A stretch of DNA of 64,000 nt from Nitrospira sp. (GCA_005116955.1 SWDI01000002.1:265187-329186); one strand, 5' to 3'. Shown: positions 51,885 to 62,241, numbered from the stretch's first letter. Notes: generated from the letters alone by a model not told the origin. Numbers and translations are program-made.

Positions 51885-52911
51885 ACTCAACCTCCGGCTC
51901 CTCCCCGGTGGAGGCAACGATTTCGCCGATCTGCCAGCCTCGGTCTCCCAAAGCCTCGGCACGAGCCAGCACTCCAAACACGGAATCAGGCGGGACCACG
52001 AGGATCAACCCAATGCCCATGTTGAACACACGATACATCTCCTCACGATCGACCTGTCCCAACCGGCTCATTACCCCAAAAATCGGCGGTGCCGTCCAGG
52101 TCGTCCTAGCAATCCTCGCCCGCACGCCATTCGGAAACACGCGTGGCAAATTCTCTGTAATGCCCCCTCCGGTAATGTGGGCGATGCCTTTGATCGGAAA
52201 CTCCTCGACTAACGCTAAAATCTGCTTCGCGTAAATTCTGGTGGGTGTCAGGAGAACCTCGCCGATGGACCCCTCAAGCTCGGAGAGACGGCTGGCAACT
52301 GTCAACTTGGCTTGCTCAAACAGCACCCGCCTGGCCAGTGAGTAGCCGTTGCTATGAAGTCCCGATGAAGCCAATCCGATGACGGCATCTCCGGGCACAA
52401 TGTGCCGACCATCGATCATCTTTGGGCGATCGACGGCGCCGACGGCAAAACCGGCCAGATCGTACTCCCCATCAGGATAGAATGAAGGCATTTCCGCGGT
52501 TTCACCCCCGATCAGCGCACACCCGGCTTGACGACAGCCGTCGGCAATACCGGCTACCACTTCCTGAGCCTTTGAAACAGATAACTTCCCGGTGGCGAAA
52601 TAATCGAGGAAAAATAGCGGCTCCGCCCCGCTCACCACGATATCATTGACACACATCGCCACCAGATCGATCCCGACGGTATCGTGTTTGTCCATCATGA
52701 ACGCGATCTTCAGTTTGGTCCCAACCCCGTCGGTTCCGGATACGAGCACCGGCTCCTTATATTTCCCAGCTTGAAAACCAAAGAGGCCGCCAAAGCCCCC
52801 AAGGTCGGTCAGAACTTCAGGGCGAAACGTCGATCGAACAAACGGCTTGATGCGATCGACGAACTCATCGCCTGCATCGATATCCACACCGGCATCACGA
52901 TAGGTCGTCAT
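51874..52911 (-). CDS. purM: Phosphoribosylformylglycinamidine cyclo-ligase
   Basis: PurM closes the imidazole ring to give AIR. From ATG 52911 ([20 protein letters not shown]) it has 345 residues with [40 protein letters not shown] and [16 protein letters not shown]. Length is typical. An upstream extension to 52998 has no family similarity. The purM-purN order is common. Confidence 0.97.
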   Translation of the reverse strand: MTTYRDAGVDIDAGDEFVDRIKPFVRSTFRPEVLTDLGGFGGLFGFQAGKYKEPVLVSGTDGVGTKLKIAFMMDKHDTVGIDLVAMCVNDIVVSGAEPLFFLDYFATGKLSVSKAQEVVAGIADGCRQAGCALIGGETAEMPSFYPDGEYDLAGFAVGAVDRPKMIDGRHIVPGDAVIGLASSGLHSNGYSLARRVLFEQAKLTVASRLSELEGSIGEVLLTPTRIYAKQILALVEEFPIKGIAHITGGGITENLPRVFPNGVRARIARTTWTAPPIFGVMSRLGQVDREEMYRVFNMGIGLILVVPPDSVFGVLARAEALGDRGWQIGEIVASTGEEPEVEYVD

Positions 52912-53149
52912 GAATAGATATCCTGAACAATTACGGTTGTGATGAGACTGAACCTCAGCCTTACATCTGTTCGGGGCGCATCTTAACGGAGGGTCCAACA
53001 GAGGTCAACGCGGCTGTCTGAAGCCACCCAACACAACTCCATCTACCCCCGCCTTCTGCTTTTTTCTTGCCGCCATCGGAATACGCCCTATACTATGCTC
53101 GTCACATTTCCGCACTCTTCCGGCGAACAAACCGACCAAGGAGGGGTTG

Positions 53150-53767
53150 GTGGCTATTTTAATCGTTGACGACTCTCCCGATGAACGTCTGTTGCTCCAT
53201 CACATCTTGAAAACCGCAGGGTATCGGGATTTGATCACGGTTTCCTCTGCTCGTGATGTCTTCATGCAGTTGGACCTCGATCATGAAGGCGCAAACGGCG
53301 TCAAGACGGATCTCATTTTAATGGATATCAAGATGCCAGACATGGACGGAGTGGAGGCTTGTCGGCGCATCAAAGCCATTGATGCATTTGCGGGGATTCC
53401 GATCATCATCGTGACCGCGCGGGACCAAAGGGACTTCTTACAAGCTGCCTTCGACGCCGGGGCAACAGACTATATCAGAAAACCAGTGGAACGGGTGGAA
53501 CTCCTGGCGAGAGTCAAGGCTACGCTGAAACTCAAACAGGAAACAGAGGAGCGAAATCACTGGGAACAGGAACTGACAAAAGTCATCAGCGAACTCGATC
53601 GTACCCTGCGCGACATGGCGACATTACAGCAATTGATCCCCGTCTGCCCATCGTGCAAGAAATCCCATCCCGCGCATATGTCTGACACCGCGCTCGACGA
53701 GTATGTACGGAGCCACCCCCTGACGAAGTTTCAGGATCTCGTCTGCTCGGCGTGTGCCGGGCGCTGA
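53150..53767 (+). CDS. Response regulator with C-terminal Cys-pair domain (second copy)
   Basis: GTG 53150 follows AAGGAGGGG and gives 205 residues in the same plan as the protein at 45022: receiver domain (Asp59, Lys in YIRKPV), coiled coil (130-165), Cys166/Cys169 and Cys199/Cys202. The 30-residue distance between pairs is the same, but the intervening sequence differs and lacks the GGFW and FSHG words. It lies next to ntrX but on the opposite strand, with convergent ends 17 bases apart. Confidence 0.88.
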   Translation: MAILIVDDSPDERLLLHHILKTAGYRDLITVSSARDVFMQLDLDHEGANGVKTDLILMDIKMPDMDGVEACRRIKAIDAFAGIPIIIVTARDQRDFLQAAFDAGATDYIRKPVERVELLARVKATLKLKQETEERNHWEQELTKVISELDRTLRDMATLQQLIPVCPSCKKSHPAHMSDTALDEYVRSHPLTKFQDLVCSACAGR

Positions 53768-53784
53768 TCCTGGCACTGCGATCC

Positions 53785-55176
53785 TCAGCTTTCCGGACGC
53801 ATCTCCACATCGAGCAATTTAATCTTCCGGTGAAGATGACTTCGCTCGATCTTGAGATCGTCCGCGGTCCGTGAAATATTCCAATGGTGTTCCCGAAGTT
53901 TACGGCTGATATATTCCTTCTCGAACGCATTCCGAGCGTCTCGCAGGGAGTCATAAGATTTACTGAGAAGTGGATTGGCCGCGTGATTGCTCACCGGCAC
54001 CACCCCGACGGTTCGTCCCTGTAGCGACAAGGTAACCTGAGAGGCATCGATCATAAACCCCGGCACCATGATCATAAGCCGCTCAATCAAATTCCTCAGC
54101 TCCCGGATGTTCCCGGGCCATTCGTATTGCTGAAATACGGCCATCGCCTCAGGCGAGACTTCTTTTATTCGCAACCCTTGCTCCTCGACATGCGTCTTCA
54201 TGAAGTGCCGCACAAGAGCCGGGATATCTTCTCGCCGCTCCCGCAGTGGAGGCACGACAATCGGCACCACATTGAGACGGTAGTACAAATCCTCCCGAAA
54301 GTGTCCCTTGCCGATTTCTTTTTCCAATTCCTTATTGGAAGCCGCCAGCACCCGCACATCAACCTTCATCAATTTGGTCCCGCCAACTCGCGTGAACTGC
54401 TGTTCCTGTAACGCCCGCAACACTTTCGCCTGCGTACTGAGGCTCATATCCCCGATTTCGTCCAGAAACAACGTGCCCCCATCGGCCTGCTCGAACTGAC
54501 CACGCTTCATGGATGTGGCTCCGGTGAAGGAACCTTTTTCGTGGCCGAACAATTCGCTCTCAATCAATGTCTCAGGGATGGCGGCACAGTTGACGGCCAC
54601 GAACGGATGGTCCGATCGGGTGCTGTGCCTATGAATGGCTCGAGCGACCAACTCCTTCCCTGTTCCATTCTCGCCTCCGATCAATACCCGACTGTTCGTG
54701 GGCCCTGCCGTCTCGATAAGCTCCCGTAGCCGCTGCATGGCCGGAGACTGTCCGACCAACTCGAACTTTTGCTGAACCTTAGTCCGCAACGACCGGTTCT
54801 CTTGTGCCAATCGAAACTGCTCCAACGCTTGCTTGACACGGAACGTGACATTCTCCAGCGACAACGGCTTCTCGATGTAGTCGTACGCACCCAGCTTGAT
54901 GGCTTTCACGGCTGTTTCGATGGACCCATGCCCAGACATCATCATGATCTGAGTCGCAGGCACAAATTCTTTGACACGACGTAGCGTCTCCAGTCCGTCC
55001 ATTTCCGGCATCCAGATATCCAGAATCATGAGATCCGGTGGATCGGTCCCATAGATTTTCAACGCCTCGACCCCATTGGCGGCTACTGACACCTCATACC
55101 CTTCATCTTCGAGGATGCTTCGCAGGGACGTGCGAATCGCCTCTTCGTCGTCCACCACTAGAATCGATGCCGACAT
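53785..55176 (-). CDS. ntrX: Sigma-54-dependent response regulator, NtrX-like
   Basis: The 463-residue protein has a receiver (Asp53 in LMILDIWMPEMDG), an AAA+ domain with Walker A GENGTGKE (168-175) and the sigma-54 loop as GSFTGA (215-220) rather than GAFTGA, Walker B GGTLFLDEIGD, and a C-terminal Fis-type helix-turn-helix (ISRTADDLKIERSHLHRKI). It follows the NtrY-like kinase by 40 bases. NtrY/NtrX pairs act in nitrogen and redox control; the targets here are not known. The loop variant could alter sigma-54 contact. Confidence 0.92.
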   Translation of the reverse strand: MSASILVVDDEEAIRTSLRSILEDEGYEVSVAANGVEALKIYGTDPPDLMILDIWMPEMDGLETLRRVKEFVPATQIMMMSGHGSIETAVKAIKLGAYDYIEKPLSLENVTFRVKQALEQFRLAQENRSLRTKVQQKFELVGQSPAMQRLRELIETAGPTNSRVLIGGENGTGKELVARAIHRHSTRSDHPFVAVNCAAIPETLIESELFGHEKGSFTGATSMKRGQFEQADGGTLFLDEIGDMSLSTQAKVLRALQEQQFTRVGGTKLMKVDVRVLAASNKELEKEIGKGHFREDLYYRLNVVPIVVPPLRERREDIPALVRHFMKTHVEEQGLRIKEVSPEAMAVFQQYEWPGNIRELRNLIERLMIMVPGFMIDASQVTLSLQGRTVGVVPVSNHAANPLLSKSYDSLRDARNAFEKEYISRKLREHHWNISRTADDLKIERSHLHRKIKLLDVEMRPES

Positions 55177-55216
55177 ACTTCCCCTCTCCTTACCGCGTAC
55201 GTCTCACCGGTCTACC

Positions 55217-57550
55217 CTACACCGGCAAATCGAATGTAAATACGGCGCCCTTTGGGTAATGGTTCCCAACTTGGATCTGTCCATCATGGTCCGTGATAAT
55301 CCGGCGGACGATCGCCAACCCCAACCCGGTTCCGGTCTTCTTCCTGGTGAAATACGGGACAAACAACCGTTCCTGATCCTCCGGCGTGATCCCTGGCCCC
55401 TCATCCGCGACGGCGACGACCGCGCGACGGCGTTTCGTATCATACTTCGTCCCGACCCACAGCCGCCCTTTTTGATTCATTGCTTGAACCGCGTTGTCGA
55501 AAAGATTGACGAACACACGTCTCAGTTGTTCCCGATCGAAATTGATGGCTGGCAGATCCTCATCCAGCTCCACAATAAGCTCAATATCCTTCTGTGCCTC
55601 GCGATAGAGCGTGATCACTTCCCGTACCACGTCGTGCAGGGATTGCCGCGTCATTTGCGGAACAGGCAGACGGGCGAATTTAGAAAATTCGTCCAGCATC
55701 TGTTTCAGACTACCAACTTCGTTGATGATGACATTCGTGGCGTCGTCGAACACGCGATCCAGGTCGGGGGACTTCTCGAAGAACTTCTTGCGTAATCGCT
55801 GGGCCGATAGTTGAATCGGAGTCAGTGGATTCTTGATTTCATGGGCGACGCGCTTCGCGACTTCCTGCCACGCGGCCACTTTCTGCGCCTTGATCAATTC
55901 CGTCAGATCTTCAAAGACCAACACAAACCCCAAATCCTTGTTCGCCTCATCCCGCATGCGGGAACCTTTCAACCCAATCGTGATCAGCTTCCCTTGGATA
56001 TCCAACTGCCCTTCCAAGTCCAAATCGTCTCGTTCATCGGCCAGCATACGGTCATAGGCGGTCTGGAACGAGTCGAGACCGAACTCCTTGAACGCCTCAT
56101 TGGCCAGCCGTCCTTTGAACCGGTCGGCAGCCAACCCAAGAATACGCTCAGCTGATGGGTTGAACGTCGTGATCATTCCGCTCCGATCGATCGAGAGCAG
56201 GCCAGCGGCGATCGTATCGACGACCGTTTCGATATAGGCACGGCGGCGATCCAACTCGACATTCGTGTTCCGCAAAGTCAGGTTGGCTTCCTCAAGCTTC
56301 GACTTGCTCCCCTGCAGATCCTGCGTCATCCGATTAAACGACTCGATCAGCGTCCCGATTTCATCAGTTGCCCTGGCATCGACCTGTACCGACAGGTCGC
56401 CCTGGGCGACGGCTTCGGTCGCTTCCGCCAACCGTTGAATCGGAACGGTGATACCGCGCGCCACATAAAACCCGAACCACGTCGCACTGAAGAGAATCAA
56501 TACCGCCACGACGGCCACAAACAGGTAGGCCCCGGCTTTAATTGGGTTTTTCATCGCCTTGATCTGTTTGTATGCCGTGTATTGACGGCCAATCCCCTCC
56601 ATCTTGGTCAACAGGGATTCAGGGACGTAGGTTTCCACGACCACGACCCCCTCAATCTCGCCTCGCCGGCTTCCGGAGGCCACTGGGATGGCGGCGCGCA
56701 CTAACCGTCCCGTCTGGGCTTCCTGGACAGAGGTAAACTCCTGCTTGCCGTTAATGACTTGCAAGACCAGCTGACTGATCGGCAGATCCAACACCCCGGA
56801 GGGAATGTCACTATCAAGGGCCTTGGTGAGGGTCTCCATTTTGTTCGAAAACACTTCGATCCCGGCAACACCGTACTCCATGCGTTTCCGAGCCATCGCG
56901 GCGATCAAGAGATCCCGCTGGACGGGAGTCAACAGGTCTTCGCGAAACAGTTCTTGAGAAATCGCCCGTGCGCTGTTCACCGCGAGCGCGACATGCCCCG
57001 CATGCTGCATGCGAGCCACCTCGTACGAATCTTTCATCACTTTTTCGATATGCTCACTGAACCAAACATCGACCGCCTTGTTGACCAACCCACTCGCGAC
57101 GATTGCCAGGAGCAGCGTCGGAATCAACGAGAACCCAATAAAGGCCGCGATGAGCTTGGTGCGAAATCCTGACCCAACAAGACGGTGCCGGCGTTCAAAA
57201 TAGGCCTTGATCAGATTCCTGGACAACAACAGAACCAACACAACAAAGCCGATCAGGTCTAAATTGACCAGCAGGAGAACCAGTGCGTAGCTCGTCGTCG
57301 GCAGGAAAGAACCGTTCTCTTCGGATCCCGGCGCCACAACTTGTGAGTAATACAACGTGAGGGCCACGCAGGGGATCAAGAGAATCAGCACGATCCAGAC
57401 AGGGCGAAGATGAGGTGGTTTTCGCTCCGGTTTCTTCGGTTGGTCCGCCAAAGCTGTACGGACGTGACCGCCCATCGCCACGGGCAGAACCTCCGGAAGT
57501 CCTCCGGAGGCTGATCCAAATGCACCCGTGGGATGGTTGAGCTCTGGCAT
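55217..57550 (-). CDS. ntrY: Sensor histidine kinase, NtrY-like
   Basis: The 777-residue membrane kinase has a polar N terminus, several membrane segments (about 48-70, 85-110 and 130-155), a periplasmic sensor region, another segment near 340-360, then HAMP (VARGITVPIQRLAEATEAVA), PAS (LLSIDRSGMITTFNPSAERI), the H box RVAHEIKNPLTPIQLSAQRL and the ATP domain with FDNAVQAM, DEGPGI and GTGLGLAIV. This matches NtrY. It is co-transcribed with ntrX. Confidence 0.92.
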   Translation of the reverse strand: MPELNHPTGAFGSASGGLPEVLPVAMGGHVRTALADQPKKPERKPPHLRPVWIVLILLIPCVALTLYYSQVVAPGSEENGSFLPTTSYALVLLLVNLDLIGFVVLVLLLSRNLIKAYFERRHRLVGSGFRTKLIAAFIGFSLIPTLLLAIVASGLVNKAVDVWFSEHIEKVMKDSYEVARMQHAGHVALAVNSARAISQELFREDLLTPVQRDLLIAAMARKRMEYGVAGIEVFSNKMETLTKALDSDIPSGVLDLPISQLVLQVINGKQEFTSVQEAQTGRLVRAAIPVASGSRRGEIEGVVVVETYVPESLLTKMEGIGRQYTAYKQIKAMKNPIKAGAYLFVAVVAVLILFSATWFGFYVARGITVPIQRLAEATEAVAQGDLSVQVDARATDEIGTLIESFNRMTQDLQGSKSKLEEANLTLRNTNVELDRRRAYIETVVDTIAAGLLSIDRSGMITTFNPSAERILGLAADRFKGRLANEAFKEFGLDSFQTAYDRMLADERDDLDLEGQLDIQGKLITIGLKGSRMRDEANKDLGFVLVFEDLTELIKAQKVAAWQEVAKRVAHEIKNPLTPIQLSAQRLRKKFFEKSPDLDRVFDDATNVIINEVGSLKQMLDEFSKFARLPVPQMTRQSLHDVVREVITLYREAQKDIELIVELDEDLPAINFDREQLRRVFVNLFDNAVQAMNQKGRLWVGTKYDTKRRRAVVAVADEGPGITPEDQERLFVPYFTRKKTGTGLGLAIVRRIITDHDGQIQVGNHYPKGAVFTFDLPV

Positions 57551-57692
57551 TCACTCGCCCTCTAGAGACTATTCATACATGGAAACAGGAGCCTGTCTCA
57601 CTATAGCCGACTTATAAGACAGTCTCAAAGTTTGCCGCACAACTCGCAGCGTCCAGAGACCCGGCGGCATAGTAGAACCGAAAGATGGGATA

Positions 57693-58073
57693 CTACTTCG
57701 GTGATGCCAGCGTGACATACTTCATGCGAAGCGCATACAGCATGTCACGCAAGACCGTCTGCTCGTCAGCGGTCAGATTGCCTTTCGTCTTGTCTTCCAA
57801 GACAGACAATAGATCGATGATTTCCTTGGCTTGAGGCAGGTTGACAGGTATCGATGCCTGGTTCGGGTCCAGTTGCTCGCCCATGAGCATGAGCGACGAC
57901 GAGCCCAATGAGATCACAAATGACGCGAAGGTGACCGGAGGCGCTGGCACTGGTTCCGTCGACGAAGTCGCGGAGATCGACGGTTTTGAAGGCGACGCTG
58001 CGAGCGGAGCGGCCTCGGCTCCTCCCTTAGCTCGCCGATCACGAACGACAAACGCTTGCTCCTCCTCTGCCAT
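57693..58073 (-). CDS. DUF1844 domain protein
   Basis: The 126-residue product has an Ala/Pro/Ser-rich N-terminal part (1-45) and a DUF1844 domain: VTFASFVISLGSSSLMLMGE, then NLPQAKEIIDLLSVLEDKTK and LTADEQTVLRDMLYALRMKY. The function of the family is unknown. It is a single gene upstream of ntrY on the same strand, with 140 bp between, and diverges from mazG. Confidence 0.85.
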   Translation of the reverse strand: MAEEEQAFVVRDRRAKGGAEAAPLAASPSKPSISATSSTEPVPAPPVTFASFVISLGSSSLMLMGEQLDPNQASIPVNLPQAKEIIDLLSVLEDKTKGNLTADEQTVLRDMLYALRMKYVTLASPK

Positions 58074-58232
58074 TTTTCCCTTCTCCTCTCACATTCCCAA
58101 ATATTTTCAGCACCCTACCATAGGGTCTATTCGGTCGCAAGCCGTGACGGAGATTGAAGAGACCGTCATACTCGGTATAGAGTGGTATAGTATCAGGCTC
58201 GGCACAGGATGAAAGAAAAGCGATCGCCATTA

Positions 58233-59114
58233 ATGTCGACACATTTTACAAAAGTTGTTGAACTGATGGCTGCGCTCCGCGCACAAAACGGCTGTCCGTG
58301 GGACCGGAAGCAGACTCACGAGTCACTGAAACCCTACCTCCTCGAAGAAACATACGAAGTCCTCGAGACGATCGATCAGGGCGATCAGGCCAAGCTGCGG
58401 GAAGAGCTGGGCGACGTGCTGTTACAGGTCATTTTTCACAGCCAGATAGCCGCCGAATTCGGCACCTTTACTGTGGAGGATGTACTGAACACCCTCGCCG
58501 AAAAACTTGTCCGTCGGCATCCCCACGTCTTTGGAAACGGCGACCAGACCGGCACCCTCACCAACAGCGAACAGGTCTTGAACCAATGGGAACACATCAA
58601 ACGCGCCGAACGCGAGGCAGCCGGCGGCACCCAGTCCGCACTGGACGGCGTGCCGAAAACCCTGCCGGCCTTGCTGAGGGCTTACCAGACACAAGCCAGA
58701 GCCGCCCGGGTCGGATTTGATTGGCCACACAATGCGGCAGGCCTCGAACAAATCTTTGGAAAAGTGGCGGAGGAAGTCGGCGAGTTGAAGGAGGCGCTGG
58801 CTCAGGCAGGGTCGGGGTCAGGCCCAAACCAGCCTGGCAAGCAAACCGATATTGAAGCGGAACTGGGAGATATTTTGTTCTCTCTGGTCAACCTCGCCCG
58901 CTTCGTGAAGGTTAATCCTGAAGAAGCGCTTCGCCGGTCGACCAATCGCTTCATCGATCGCTTTCATCTGGTAGAAACGCAAGCAGCGGAGAAAGGCACG
59001 TCGCTAACGGACATGACGCTCGCCGAAATGGACGAGCTATGGGATGAAGCCAAGCGACAGTTACAAAGACCACAACCGGACACCACCTCGCACGCCGGAG
59101 ATCGCGCCCCATGA
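58233..59114 (+). CDS. mazG: Nucleoside triphosphate pyrophosphohydrolase MazG
   Basis: MazG hydrolyses nucleoside triphosphates to monophosphates and lowers aberrant nucleotides. From ATG 58233 it has 293 residues with two MazG domains: GCPWDRKQTHESLKPYLLEE and EELGDVLLQVIFHSQIA, then the second with KVAEEVGELKEAL and ELGDILFSLVNLARF. The frame opens at 58209. Its stop overlaps the next gene by four bases (ATGA). Confidence 0.95.
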   Translation: MSTHFTKVVELMAALRAQNGCPWDRKQTHESLKPYLLEETYEVLETIDQGDQAKLREELGDVLLQVIFHSQIAAEFGTFTVEDVLNTLAEKLVRRHPHVFGNGDQTGTLTNSEQVLNQWEHIKRAEREAAGGTQSALDGVPKTLPALLRAYQTQARAARVGFDWPHNAAGLEQIFGKVAEEVGELKEALAQAGSGSGPNQPGKQTDIEAELGDILFSLVNLARFVKVNPEEALRRSTNRFIDRFHLVETQAAEKGTSLTDMTLAEMDELWDEAKRQLQRPQPDTTSHAGDRAP

Positions 59115-59728
59115 CGAAGGACGAAGGACCCTACGAAGAGGGAAAGCGTGCCGGCGCTCATCCGCTGCTCGTGGTATTCGGCATCCTTATGGGACTCTGG
59201 TTGTTCGTGGCCCTGATCGTCCCCAGTTCGAGGAACAAACAAGCCGCCGGGACTGAGGGTCCCAATGTCTCGGTCATCGAGGATCCGGAAGCCGCGCCTG
59301 TCATGTTTAAGGTCCAGACAACGATCTTGGAGATGAACACCCTGGGCTTAATCGTTCCCTCGCAAGCGACGGATAGCCAGATTGTCGCTCTCTTGCAACG
59401 CCTCAAGCAAGCACGCCTGAAGGGCACCCTCGGTGAATTGCTTCCCTCGACCACACCCGGCCACAAATTGGGTGATCACACCATTGCCGATATCTACATC
59501 TTTTCAGACAAGCAACTCACGGAAGCAGATACGATCCGTACGCTGACACGAGGGGCCCATGCACCCGGGACGCTTTACCCGAATGGCGTTCCATTCGAGG
59601 TGGCCATGGAGCAAGTTCGTGGCTACTACCGTATCGACTTGAATGATACCGGCAGCCCGGACAAGGGATCCCTTGGTTTCGCCGACGAATCAGGTGTCCA
59701 TTCAAAACACTATAAAAGAATTTTTTGA
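59111..59728 (+). CDS. Membrane-anchored hypothetical protein
   Basis: The 205-residue protein has one membrane segment (about 18-40, PLLVVFGILMGLWLFVALIV) and a soluble, presumably periplasmic domain with no motif I can name. A possible structural cue is the C-terminal MEQVRGYYRIDL and DKGSLGFAD. Its ATGA overlap with mazG implies co-expression. I do not recognise a family. Confidence 0.65.
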   Translation: MTKDEGPYEEGKRAGAHPLLVVFGILMGLWLFVALIVPSSRNKQAAGTEGPNVSVIEDPEAAPVMFKVQTTILEMNTLGLIVPSQATDSQIVALLQRLKQARLKGTLGELLPSTTPGHKLGDHTIADIYIFSDKQLTEADTIRTLTRGAHAPGTLYPNGVPFEVAMEQVRGYYRIDLNDTGSPDKGSLGFADESGVHSKHYKRIF

Positions 59729-59760
59729 CGGATCGGGTCGGTACCCTTTCCCTCAAAGCG

Positions 59761-60177
59761 TCAGATCCCGATGCGTCTCCTCACTTCTTCCCGGACAGCC
59801 GATTGATCCGCTGCAAACAATGCCTCTACCTTCGGGAACAGATGGGCCAGTGGCCCGATAAATGGCTCCAGCAGCATGTCACGTCGTTCCGTCAACATGC
59901 CCTCCCCGTCAGCCACCTGCATCTTCCAGCTCGCAATCGTTTTGGAGAGGATGTTGCTCATCATCAATTGCTGGCCGGGCGAGCCAACAGCCATTCCGAC
60001 GAGACGACGCTTCAACACCTCCAGTTCATCCGGTATGGAGACCTTCACACGCACGCCATGTGGCGTCGCCCAGGTAGATCGTTGAATTGAATAGTCGAAG
60101 GAAAAGACCTGCTCTCGCGGCTCACGAAACGGACCGTTGATGTCTACGATGGCAAAGGGGTTATCAGTTGACGACAT
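59761..60177 (-). CDS. Hypothetical protein
   Basis: The 138-residue soluble protein has no signal. Its centre reads GVRVKVSIPDELEVLKRRLV, and the C-terminal half is helical and charged. I do not recognise it. It converges with the 59111 gene 32 bases away and is otherwise alone, so no context helps. Confidence 0.55.
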   Translation of the reverse strand: MSSTDNPFAIVDINGPFREPREQVFSFDYSIQRSTWATPHGVRVKVSIPDELEVLKRRLVGMAVGSPGQQLMMSNILSKTIASWKMQVADGEGMLTERRDMLLEPFIGPLAHLFPKVEALFAADQSAVREEVRRRIGI

Positions 60178-60429
60178 GATTCGCTCGCTTTCCTCGGTGA
60201 CAATGACACCCTCTCTCGCCTGTACTATAAGAGCTTGAAGTTAGAGAGGACAAGAGGCTATCTATAGAGGGGCAGCGTACGAGATACAAGGCACAGGGCT
60301 GCAGCGGTTCGACACAGCAAGCAGGTCTTTGCGGCTCCTCCGCTACGACGGCAGTGGTGGAGACCAGAGCACGAGACAGCGTCCTGACACACTGATATAC
60401 TCCGACCAAGGATTCCCTCGGGAGAAGGC

Positions 60430-61449
60430 ATGGCCAAGAAAGGCTATCCTGGACTCGTTCTAGTGCCACCCAGCGATCGAACGATCCTGAGGCGTCGACT
60501 ACTCCTTTGTGCGTTGTTCATTATCGCGCTCGTCTGGGGTGCGTCGACACTAGGTGTATGGCCACTGGTCTCCGACGATAGGGCGAACTGTCAACCAGAC
60601 GCCGCACAGGAAGGCTCGAATGGCCTTGCTGAAAAATGTGGCCAACCACAATCAGCAACGGAACCGTTACCAAATCAGAACGAGTTCAGCCTGACGCCCG
60701 TCTCACAGGCTGAAGGCCCGGCTGAATCTAACAATCCTCCACCTTCCCCTCCCCTTGATCCAGATCAGCACACGCCCCCCAGCACACACAGCCAAGACTC
60801 AACACCTCAATCCTCGGAGCCGGCCGACCGCCCAGCTGACCACAGCGCAGTATCTCCAACTAACGAAAAAATAACATCACATATGCAGGCCTCCGAACCA
60901 GCACATAACCAGAATCGCAATGTTCACGTAGCCGATCGACTCACGCCACAACACCATCAGAGCCAAAACTCAACACCCAAGTCCTCCGAGCTCATTAACC
61001 ATCCCATTGACCTCAATATCGCATCATCAGCTAACAAACAATCGATATTAAGTTCATCAACCTCAAGACCCTTTCAAGAGTCAGACATCGATGCTCGCCT
61101 AGCCGAACAGGGCGATGCATTTGCCCAGTATCGCCTCGGCCGCTATTACGCACAGCGTGATGGGCGAAAGGCTTCAGAGTCAGTCAGCTGGTACAAGAAA
61201 GCGTCTCCAGGTCTGCACCGCCTGGCGGAAACCGGCAATGGACAAGCCATGTATGTTCTCGGGGTGATGTACGCCTATGGACGCGGAGTACCAAGAAGTA
61301 CTGATGAGGCTCGCCGATGGCTAACCATGGCAGTCGAACACAAGATTACGGCGGCTCAGCCACTTCTCGCGAAACTGGCAATGCAACCTCATGGCAATCC
61401 CAGTCCGAAAGCACCCGCACAGGCAAAACACCTCAAGCTACAGAACTGA
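60430..61449 (+). CDS. Sel1-repeat protein with long disordered linker
   Basis: The 339-residue product has a short basic cytoplasmic N terminus, one membrane segment (about 24-41), a Pro/Ser/Gln/Asn-rich linker (50-215) and two Sel1 repeats near the C terminus (AQYRLGRYYAQRDGRKASES and MYVLGVMYAYGRGVPRSTDE). It is inferred to sit in the inner membrane with the repeats reaching into the periplasm. ATG 60430 follows a GGGAGAAGG ribosome binding site. It is the third Sel1 protein in the window. Confidence 0.8.
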   Translation: MAKKGYPGLVLVPPSDRTILRRRLLLCALFIIALVWGASTLGVWPLVSDDRANCQPDAAQEGSNGLAEKCGQPQSATEPLPNQNEFSLTPVSQAEGPAESNNPPPSPPLDPDQHTPPSTHSQDSTPQSSEPADRPADHSAVSPTNEKITSHMQASEPAHNQNRNVHVADRLTPQHHQSQNSTPKSSELINHPIDLNIASSANKQSILSSSTSRPFQESDIDARLAEQGDAFAQYRLGRYYAQRDGRKASESVSWYKKASPGLHRLAETGNGQAMYVLGVMYAYGRGVPRSTDEARRWLTMAVEHKITAAQPLLAKLAMQPHGNPSPKAPAQAKHLKLQN

Positions 61450-61512
61450 AGCAATCTGGCCGCTCTCCGATATTGCGCCGATTGATACAATCCCATAAAG
61501 TACATCCCTACT

Positions 61513-62241
61513 ATGGTTAATCTTACGCGCCTCAAGACGAAAACACCGAGTCCGTACAAGCTCACACACATCGAGACGGACACTCACGACACAAAGACCT
61601 TCCGTTTCGAGCTACCAGCCGACGCCACGCTGGACATGCTACCCGGTGACTTTCTGTACGTCCATGCCACGATTAACGGCAAGCAAGTGAAGCGGGCCTA
61701 TACGCCATCGTCGCTGCCCGGTACGACGGGGTTCTTCGACCTGACGGTCAAGCGCTATGAGGCTGGTTCAGTCTCGAAGTACCTTCATGATCAGTGGATC
61801 GGCGAGACGGTGCTGATGAGCGGGCCGAACACCGGCGGTCATTGGGTGGATAGCATGGCCACACGCGTAGGATTCGTCGCCGGAGGCACCGGCATTACGC
61901 CGATGATCTCCATCATTCGTTGGATTCTAACCAAGAAAATCGATGCGGAGCTATTTCTGATCGTTGCCAATAAAACAGAAGCGGACATCATCTTCCGACA
62001 AGAGTGGGAACAAAACGTCCAAGAACATCCCAACTTTCATTGCCATCACGTCTTGGAACAACCACCTCCTGGATGGTCCGGCAGCATAGGACGAATTACA
62101 CCGGACATTCTGCGACACCACCTTCCTGCTGCCGATGCCGGCACCTGTATCTTCCTCTGCGGCCCCCCTCCGATGGTCGATGCTCTGGAAACAACGCTGA
62201 AGGGACTTGGGTATCCTGAGCAGGCCATTATCCTCCCATAA
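61513..62241 (+). CDS. Ferredoxin reductase-type FAD/NAD(P)-binding oxidoreductase
   Basis: The 242-residue protein has an FAD domain with the RxYS-like signature VKRAYTPSS, and GSVSKYLHD, then an NAD domain with GFVAGGTGITPMISIIRW and the closing FLCGPPPMVDAL. No iron-sulfur or heme domain is fused. It resembles the reductase part of cytochrome b5 or nitrate reductase systems. The redox partner is unknown. It lies 63 bases after the Sel1 gene. Confidence 0.88.
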   Translation: MVNLTRLKTKTPSPYKLTHIETDTHDTKTFRFELPADATLDMLPGDFLYVHATINGKQVKRAYTPSSLPGTTGFFDLTVKRYEAGSVSKYLHDQWIGETVLMSGPNTGGHWVDSMATRVGFVAGGTGITPMISIIRWILTKKIDAELFLIVANKTEADIIFRQEWEQNVQEHPNFHCHHVLEQPPPGWSGSIGRITPDILRHHLPAADAGTCIFLCGPPPMVDALETTLKGLGYPEQAIILP

